DNA of 64,000 bases from Oncomelania hupensis (lineage: Eukaryota; Mollusca; Gastropoda; Littorinimorpha; Pomatiopsidae): assembly GCA_036898135.1 (NCBI GenBank), contig CM072523.1:45075549-45139548 (forward strand), in the 5' to 3' direction. Shown piece after piece: positions 59,701 through 64,000 of the stretch. The number at the start of each line of letters is the position of its first letter. Within the stretch, counting starts at the first letter, position 1. The translations under genes and the position numbers were made by a program. A model generated the notes under the pieces. It was given only the letters and a program-made list of their open reading frames with translations. It made no database searches and was not told the origin of the DNA.

Positions 59701-59918
59701 TCACAAGGATCAAACGCGTCGAAATTTTTTTAACAGGAGACTGAAGGTCAAAGTCCATTGTACATTATTGTAAAGATGCATAGAGGAAGGAAGAGAACAC
59801 ACTTTTTTGGGTTGACATGATCAACATTTTAACACAAAACCAACCTCGATATATGTAAACTGCCTCTGGTAGTGAGATTTGAAACTGAACGAACGACGTG
59901 TCCTGCTGATCGAAACAT
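38331..59918 (-). CDS. ACADVL: Very long-chain acyl-CoA dehydrogenase, mitochondrial (complete)
   Basis: FAD enzyme of the inner mitochondrial membrane that starts beta-oxidation of long-chain acyl-CoA. Exons 5' to 3' on the minus strand: 59918-59845, 59312-59189, 58176-58101, 56355-56291, 55299-55191, 53468-53374, 52738-52607, 50171-50058, 49600-49521, 49208-49114, 48022-47919, 47429-47325, 47112-47026, 45837-45775, 43621-43520, 43258-43161, 40524-40452, 40143-40071, 39332-39184, 38468-38331; 1956 nt, 651 residues (human enzyme 655), every junction in phase. Signatures: [26 protein letters not shown] (FAD/substrate loop), [26 protein letters not shown], catalytic Glu459 in [16 protein letters not shown], then the extended C-terminal membrane-binding domain found only in VLCAD and ACAD9, ending [24 protein letters not shown] and MDQGSTEFQ fit VLCAD rather than ACAD9. 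The presequence is Arg/Ser-rich. Convergent with the ALDH gene. Confidence 0.94.
39404..39548 (+). mobile_element. APE-type LINE, copy 7 (about 140 bp)
   Basis: Begins GTGGGAGGACAATATTCGAG and ends in a decayed GGATA tail. Flanked by AATACTACTACTA on both sides (13 bp). In ACADVL intron 18. Confidence 0.85.
40595..40885 (+). repeat. Minisatellite of TGGTCTAACAGATAACAG units
   Basis: About 14 diverged copies of a ~20-bp unit (ACAGTGGATGGTCTAACAG and variants) with a higher-order pattern near 40640-40760. In ACADVL intron 16. Confidence 0.9.
41120..41890 (+). repeat. TGACCTTGACCTT-rich interspersed repeat
   Basis: Starts with GGCAAAGCCCATATGACTCA, shared with 55352-55520 (GGCAAAGCCCATATGACTCG...TCTATGCTCTTGACC), so it is a dispersed repeat. 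Between 41372 and 41880 it contains four exact TGACCTTGA motifs. No coding frame. Confidence 0.7.
42205..42280 (-). mobile_element. Retroposon 3' fragment (570-bp family)
   Basis: GATAGGGTCCAGCTGACTGC and CTGAATCAGGACCACAAC match the 3' end of the family read in reverse (compare 45980-46030). Severely truncated. Confidence 0.6.
43327..43379 (+). repeat. (ATT)n microsatellite
   Basis: About 17 ATT units in ACADVL intron 15. Confidence 0.95.
43520..43621 (-). CDS. ACADVL: ACADVL catalytic-base exon
   Basis: Encodes [20 protein letters not shown] followed by [14 protein letters not shown]. Glu459 in the FEGTND motif is the base that removes the alpha proton of acyl-CoA; its position before GTND is the VLCAD/ACAD9 arrangement. 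Acceptor TTATTTCAG, donor GTAAGC. Confidence 0.9.
43680..43750 (+). repeat. (AAT)n microsatellite
   Basis: ATA/AAT array in ACADVL intron 14, close to the catalytic exon. Confidence 0.95.
44400..44520 (+). repeat. Repeat R fragment
   Basis: GGCTGATACAGGATCTGACT to GACAACTGAGCACAACCCTG matches 4590-4680. Followed immediately by inverted-repeat element C. Confidence 0.5.
44545..45668 (-). mobile_element. CAG...CTG inverted-repeat element C
   Basis: 1124 bp with ends CAGAGGTGCCTA and a 6-bp duplication TATATA (44539-44544, 45669-45674). On the minus strand (45201-45452) a frame reads [20 protein letters not shown] then a CxxC-poor finger-like [11 protein letters not shown], similar to N-terminal BED/TTF-like segments of hAT-type transposases. 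In ACADVL intron 14. Confidence 0.75.
45959..46527 (-). mobile_element. Unclassified ~570-bp retroposon, copy 5
   Basis: Minus strand; 10-bp duplication TTGAAAACAG (45949-45958, 46528-46537); TAAC-type tail at the left. Its 5' end CCCCTTTTGGGGTGCCGGG coincides with copies 2 and 4, so the family has a fixed 5' end. In ACADVL intron 13. Confidence 0.85.
47530..47715 (-). repeat. SINE head/body fragment
   Basis: GTTAGTTAGGGCACTGGTTTCCCATGCCAA then a body (GGATGTAGTCAATC, AAAATAAAAACCGATTTCTC) shared with 48120-48260. Internal to ACADVL intron 11; orientation is uncertain. Confidence 0.5.
48120..48475 (+). mobile_element. SINE/LINE 3' region with TTATTATT tail
   Basis: Body TGGATGCAGTCAATCG and terminal box TTAGGAAAAAACGCTATATA then AATACCC and ATT repeats, related to 7800-7890 and to the 67-bp unit at 29284. 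In ACADVL intron 10. Confidence 0.65.
50215..51400 (+). mobile_element. CAG...CTG inverted-repeat element D
   Basis: 1186 bp with ends CAGTGATGCACA and a 5-bp duplication ATTAC (50210-50214, 51401-51405). A frame ending at 50868 reads [20 protein letters not shown], then a Ser/Thr/Asp-rich linker, resembling the start of hAT transposases (KQ.SI..FF pattern). The rest of the transposase is gone. In ACADVL intron 7. Confidence 0.75.
51299..51380 (+). repeat. Tandem duplication inside element D right end
   Basis: TGTTTTCAGGACATCATGTC and its neighbours occur twice about 42 bp apart, just inside the right terminus. Each copy holds GTCCTATT. Confidence 0.8.
51406..52606 (-). other. ACADVL intron 7 remainder
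   Basis: Short GA repeat near 51935-51955; otherwise no element recognised. Confidence 0.4.
53706..53760 (+). repeat. (CT)n microsatellite
   Basis: About 25 CT units in ACADVL intron 5. Confidence 0.95.
54151..54839 (+). mobile_element. piggyBac-type non-autonomous element
   Basis: Bounded by TTAA (54147-54150 and 54840-54843) with inverted ends CCCTCTAACAC and GGTTAGAGGG. Near 54384-54441 the sequence encodes an acidic stretch like the start of piggyBac transposases ([12 protein letters not shown], then [10 protein letters not shown] in a neighbouring frame). No catalytic domain. In ACADVL intron 5. Confidence 0.85.
54781..54932 (+). repeat. 76-bp tandem duplication of the piggyBac right end
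   Basis: TTGCCTTGACCTAGGAAATA to the TTAATATTTTGTCACCC flank is present twice, offset by exactly 76 bp, giving a second right terminus and TTAA at 54916-54919. Confidence 0.9.
55352..55520 (+). repeat. Second copy of the GGCAAAGCCC repeat
   Basis: Shares GGCAAAGCCCATATGACTC, GGAACTTGCAATATTTAACA and TCTATGCTCTTGACC with 41120-41270. In ACADVL intron 4. Confidence 0.75.
56397..57011 (+). mobile_element. CAG...CTG inverted-repeat element B, copy 2
   Basis: 615 bp, near-identical to 23029-23636, with a 5-bp duplication CTAAT (56392-56396, 57012-57016). The internal frame (56571-56969) reads [20 protein letters not shown] then [16 protein letters not shown], a TTF-type zinc finger start as in hAT-related transposases and C17orf113/ZNF862-like proteins. 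This copy has an in-frame segment (NEPPPKK) missing from copy 1. In ACADVL intron 3. Confidence 0.88.
57017..58100 (-). other. ACADVL intron 3 remainder
   Basis: No element or coding sequence recognised. Confidence 0.4.
58698..58766. repeat. Perfect foldback, 22-bp arms
   Basis: The left arm 58698-58719 (starting GTTCTGCTAATAAAATGCAC) is exactly complementary to 58745-58766, with a 25-nt loop. A third, partial copy of the core (TTAAGTGCATTTTATTA) is at 58816-58833. In ACADVL intron 2. Confidence 0.9.
59313..59844 (-). other. ACADVL intron 1, no element seen
   Basis: AT-rich sequence without recognised repeats. Confidence 0.45.
59845..59918 (-). CDS. ACADVL: ACADVL first coding exon and start choice
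   Basis: ATG at 59918 opens [20 protein letters not shown], a positively charged, Asp/Glu-free mitochondrial targeting sequence, and gives a 651-residue protein in which SRSFAMNLF aligns near residue 70 as in other VLCADs. An upstream in-frame ATG at 60047 would add 43 residues. I prefer the downstream start because the family length fits and because the upstream ATG overlaps a CCAAT-like box. Confidence 0.75.
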
Positions 59919-59999
59919 TTTGGAAGACAAAATCCAATTACAGCTACCACGAACAAGCAGACGACGACAGTAATAGTTCTTGCCAACTGAGAATGGTTT

Positions 60000-60060
60000 T
60001 CTATGAGACAGTACGTCACGTCCGGTCTGCGAGTCCAAAGATTTCATTGGTTTAAAAGTG
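60000..60060 (-). promoter_or_regulatory. Putative ACADVL proximal promoter motifs
   Basis: On the minus strand a CCAAT pentamer lies at about 60046-60050, and a TGACGTAC-like half CRE lies near 60012-60020, roughly 100-130 bp upstream of the chosen start codon. These are motif matches only; no transcription start is visible from sequence. Confidence 0.3.
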
Positions 60061-60307
60061 TGCTATGGGGCCCATTTGGGGTTAGAGTTCAAAGTCTTTT
60101 AGTTGTTTCTGCGTGCAATGCTAACAGACTTTGACCAAGACCTTTATTTTATTTTATTTTTTTTAAATTAAGAGAACGGTAGTCTTTGTAACGACAACAT
60201 TATCATTACGCCAGGTAACCTACATTACAATGAGAGGAGCCCATATCAAACTTATATTACCTTTGACTGAGAATATATATATGATTTTTTAAAATGGATT
60301 AAGTAGG

Positions 60308-60399
<92 letters not shown>

Positions 60400-61634
60400 A
60401 TCTATCTATCTATATGTACGTATGTGTGTATGTGTGTGTATGTAGGTGTGTGTCTTTGTTGATGTATAATATACTTATTAATAGCGTCAATAAATTTATT
60501 CTAACATGTAAAAATAAATAAATCAGTGTAACTAAAGAAGAAAACACACTGACAACAAAGTGTAAAATTATATAGTACATGTATCACAAAAGAAAAGAAA
60601 AAGACCCCCCTGAATCCATTGTAAGCGCGACAGCACCACCACATAACGCCCCAACTGCATGGGAGTTGAAGATGTGAATTGCAGATGGAATGAACGAGTT
60701 TCTGTAGCGTGTGGTTCTTGTGTATGGTTGTCTATCCGTATGCTTTCAAATTCATGTCTGAGTGGGTGCGTGTCTTTGGTCAAAATCTTCTGTAGCCTGT
60801 CGATCAGTCGTCGCTCCTGTACCGTGTTGATGCGAAAGTGTCCTGTCTCCTCCCAACCACCCCACTTGCTTTCTTGATGAACTTTTCTCATCTATTCCTC
60901 TCTTGCTTGCTGATTCTGCCACTCCAAGACACTAATCCAAACTACAGAACACTTGCAGATTGACATATAAAACATCTGGAGAATCTCCTGTCTAATAATG
61001 TAGTGGTGTTGGTGGTGTTTGGAGAGAAAGACAAAGTGAAGTGCTGGAAGTATGGTGAGATTCTCATGCATACATTCTCTCTCTCTCTCTCCTGAACGCC
61101 AGTCCGTTGATGACCGTTGAAAGTTTTATTTGAAGTGCATCATACTCAGAGAGCAAAGGCAGTGCTCGTGGAGATAACAGCGTGTTCTACCCTGTGCTCT
61201 TCTGTGCTGTGTTCTACCCTGTGCTGTGTTCTCCCCGAAACATCTTTTTCTTCTTGATTAGATTAACATCCCAGGACACAGATGCGTATGGGGGACTATA
61301 GTTATTAATTTGGGGCAGAAGGAGTTGCAACCGACGTAGCAGCTTGAATGAAGGCGAGATAGGTGGCAGAGGTGATGTGTATAGTGTCGGAGCGCTCGAA
61401 GGCGGCACTGGAAGGAGCAAGCAGACACGCCGCTGGAGGAAGGCTGGGCGAGAAGTGGCGAAAAGCTGATGAATGGCGTAGAGAGGGAAAAACGCAGGGA
61501 CAGGGCCAGGAAAGGGCCTTAACCCACAACACCTAGTTAAAAATCTATAAAAAGCTAAAACTGAGGGGTATTAAAACAGGACAGAAGTCCAAAAGACTCG
61601 CATAACAAAAACCGAAAGAGAAAATATTTTATTT
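60060..61634 (+). other. Region upstream of ACADVL
   Basis: Contains the TATC array (60309-60410), a TC run near 61075-61090 and GTGCTGTGTTCT repeats at 61190-61232. Short frames here look random; no neighbouring gene was recognised. Confidence 0.45.
60309..60410 (+). repeat. (TATC)n microsatellite
   Basis: About 25 units with one interruption (TTTC), upstream of ACADVL. Confidence 0.95.
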
Positions 61635-62527
61635 ACAGGGTTCGCACAGTCTTTAAAGGTCTTTGAATGTTTGTGAAAAATTGCATTGCCTTTTCAAGTC
61701 TTTATATGTCTTTAAAAACTGACTTGGGTCTTTGAAAGTTTGGGAAAATTGTCAAAGCAAAGTAAAGTATTTATTTGCAACAATTCCATATTTGTGTTTG
61801 TTCAATCCAATCGTTAGAACCCGAACAAAAGTTTTAAGTATATTAAAGATTTCTTAAATGAAAGAAAAATAATAACAAAGAGAGGCAATTCTTACTCATC
61901 TTCATATAATATTAATATGGGCATACCACAAGAGTCAATACAATTTAAAATTTCTGAGGGCCAAACAACACAGACTTCAGTCTGACATTGACTCAATGTG
62001 CGTCTGCAGACAAAAAAAGCACTGGATGTAGAGAAACATGGCTACCTGGGACTATTGGCAGAGTCTAATGTCATCCAAAAGGGTGTCCAAGAAAAAGAAA
62101 CATCACTGAAGGACTTGATGTGCTGTTACTGCAAGGTCAATCTAAATTTTAAGCTAGCATTTTTAAATTTCTTTTTAGTGTTTTCTTATTTTCTGTTGCT
62201 AATCCATTCTCCAGATCAACATGAATGTTATCCAAAGGTTTAACTCTTAAAACAACACAAAGAGAAGGGGAAAAAACACATGTTCAACCAATAGTGTTTG
62301 TGACTGACCATTTGTTTATTGACATTTGTATTACAAGTCTAAAACATGGTCACCACCAGGCAGTTCAGGTACTGTTTTGAATTTGATTAAATTTATTAAC
62401 TCCAGAAGAAATTTTGCCATGTCTATGCTATTATTCGACATTTGTAGTTTTGTATTTTGCTCTTGATTTCTGTTAGAAGGTCTTTGAAGTCTTTGAATTG
62501 TAAGGCTAAAGGTCTGTACGAACCCTG
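61635..62527 (+). mobile_element. CAG...CTG inverted-repeat element E
   Basis: 893 bp with ends CAGGGTTCG(C/T)ACAG and a 6-bp duplication TATTTA (61629-61634, 62528-62533). Subterminal GTCTTTGAA words repeat at both ends. An internal frame (61998-62139) reads KKALDVEKHGYLGLLAESNV then IQKGVQEKETSLKDL, a helical charged segment; it is in line with an internal exon of a transposase or a captured host exon, which I cannot decide. Confidence 0.75.
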
Positions 62528-62639
62528 TATTTATAATGATAAACAAATAAGGTACAAAAAGAAATAGTAGACTATGTACACGAAATGGCCTATAAAAAGA
62601 TAAAACAGGCTGTAATAAAAGGTGCCAATAATGACCGTT

Positions 62640-63300
62640 CGGCAATGGCCGGATGGACCGCTAGCTAAGACACGGCTCTAGAGTCAACCGACTTCTTCAA
62701 GACCGACACATTCAGGAACTTGAGGGTGTCGTCCTTCAAAACCGTACGAAAAGCCCAGCGGATAAACTCCACCTCTTCATCTGCAGACTCGGGATCAAAT
62801 GTGCCGGCGAGCCGAGCGATACTCCCGTCCAACCGCTCAAGGAGTTCGTGACAAGACAAACGACGTCCTAAATGGTAGTGATGACCTTTGTGTCTACTGG
62901 GGGCTCCGATCTGTGACGACGCATCACACCACTGAAGGGCGAGGCAATTGCCACGGTCTCGGTCTGAACACCGACCTCGGGGGAGGAAGGACAGGGTGAA
63001 GGCAAGTTTTGGATGGCCAGGCTGCGAACAGTGTCAAACAACCCGTCGACGGTATGAACAAGTTTTTCGACGAGACTTTCAAGCTTATAAATGGCAGCCC
63101 ATGGGTCGCGGCAACCCGCAGCAGACACCAACGGCACCTCAGCAAGGTTCGAAGTCCTGCTGGCAGCATTGGAAATCACAAGGGGAGGCAGGCCGGAACG
63201 GTCCACGCGGGGTGCCGGTGGCGGAACAGACGCCACCGCGGGAGTGGCAGGAACACTGCATGCCCCCCCCCCCCCCCCCCCACCAAGCAGACTGAACGGG
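62640..63300 (-). pseudogene. Unrecognised GC-rich coding block, frameshifted
   Basis: Two minus-strand frames abut: 62868-63236 (LPPLVISNAASRTSNLAEVP, DPWAAIYKLESLVEKLV and more) and 62665-62859 (LSCHELLERLDGSIARLAGT, ESADEEVEFIRWAFRTVLKD). A single frame change near 62865 would join them. Composition is visibly richer in G and C than the flanks. It could be a gag- or ORF1-like protein of a retroelement; no family recognised. A C run of about 18 bases lies near 63265. Confidence 0.35.
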
Positions 63301-63679
63301 CACCGATGGTCACGCGGGGTCCACTGAAATTTGATGTCGAGCCAGGCTTAAAGCCTGGGCTCGAGCCATGTACTTGGCTGCCCTGAGCTGGTTCGTGAGG
63401 ACGCAAGTCCAGGACTCGATCCAGTAAAAAGTTACAGGAATAAAACTAAGACCCACTAGGAGGGGACCAAGCACAAACGGCTATATGTCCCGCTCCTAAG
63501 GGATGAGACTGCGGTCTCTAGGGGCCAAAAAATAGTAATAATCACCAAGATGCAGGGTCCGACCAGCAAAGGGTGGCTCGCAAAATGACGTGAGGTTAGA
63601 TATTGAACACATCTTCTTGTGCGCCTTTAATCACTCTTTATTGTGTGAGACATGTGCGCTAATACATCTGTGTATTATT

Positions 63680-63737
63680 ATTATTAATAGTAGTAGTAAT
63701 AGTAGTAGTAGTAGTAGTAGAAGTAGTAGTAGTATCA
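63680..63737 (+). repeat. (TAG)n microsatellite
   Basis: TAG/TAA trinucleotide array near the right edge. Confidence 0.9.
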
Positions 63738-63834
63738 CTATTATTATTAATTAATGAATTAATAATAAAAATAACAAAACCCTGATTGATATAAATTGAG
63801 GTCTCGTCTGTGCACATATGCATTCATCACAGGA

Positions 63835-63910
63835 ACTATAAAGATCCTGATGCCTATGTCCTTGACGGATGAGTACCGGTTACATCAACACGCCCAGCCA
63901 GCATTAAATC
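63835..63910 (+). repeat. Repeat R fragment
   Basis: AAAGATCCTGATGCCTATGT and CACGCCCAGCCAGCA match the start of the copies at 4566 (inverted) and 8745. Confidence 0.55.
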
Positions 63911-64000
63911 CTCCACTCCTGGTTCTCTCCGGTTGACCATTCGTCTTCTGATTTTGGTGGTGAGTAGGATTACATTGTCGGCAGGCATTATATGCAAGTC

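Noticed and set aside
38331..59918. ACAD9 instead of ACADVL
   Set aside because: Length, the [16 protein letters not shown] and PPEKKMGIK segments and the HPLGY C-terminus fit VLCAD better.
61214..61532. Pro/Ser-rich overlapping frames
   Set aside because: Low-complexity, no conserved motif, no splice context.

Overview
This is nuclear DNA from an animal, most likely a lophotrochozoan and probably a gastropod mollusc; that assignment is an inference. The evidence is many short exons with GT/AG introns, three conserved metazoan genes, very dense microsatellites, and a repeat load of non-LTR retrotransposons, tRNA-headed SINEs, a piggyBac element, a Mutator-like element and many small inverted-repeat elements. 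Nothing prokaryotic, viral or CRISPR-like was seen.

Three genes explain all the convincing coding sequence. (1) The 3' half of INTS4 (Integrator complex subunit 4), + strand, ten exons from 213 to 15546; the 5' half lies left of the window. (2) A complete cytosolic aldehyde dehydrogenase of the ALDH1A/ALDH2 type, + strand, 14 coding exons from 18991 to 32499, 494 residues with all catalytic residues. (3) A complete very-long-chain acyl-CoA dehydrogenase (ACADVL), - strand, 20 coding exons from 59918 down to 38331, 651 residues with a mitochondrial presequence and the catalytic Glu. INTS4 and the ALDH gene are in tandem; the ALDH and ACADVL genes converge on a gene-free interval of about 5.8 kb. 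The three are unrelated housekeeping genes (snRNA and mRNA 3'-end processing, aldehyde oxidation, mitochondrial fatty-acid oxidation), and no operon-like link is implied.

The introns and intergenic DNA are mostly transposable elements. One APE-type LINE family has at least seven copies (1181-4061, 5709-7332, 16247-16870, 22492-23990, 28245-29160, about 37290-37440, about 39404-39548). They end in a GGATA pentamer tail, and several have clear target-site duplications. One copy keeps a 949-codon endonuclease/reverse transcriptase frame. An unclassified retroposon of about 570 bp has five near-complete copies. Six small elements start with CAG, end with CTG and are flanked by 5-6 bp duplications; several still carry a short frame resembling the N-terminal part of a transposase. 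There is also a Mutator-like element with tandemly repeated termini, a piggyBac-type element with a duplicated right end, and a mariner-like MITE.

I did not find a new multi-gene system. The most interesting signals are the group of CAG...CTG elements retaining transposase N-terminal segments, a 67-bp minisatellite that seems to have grown from a retroposon tail next to an ALDH exon, a LINE insertion that may carry an inverted 5' end, a perfect 22-bp-arm foldback and a cluster of nuclear-receptor-like TGACCTTGA motifs in ACADVL introns, and the LINE stop codon lying inside its own microsatellite tail.
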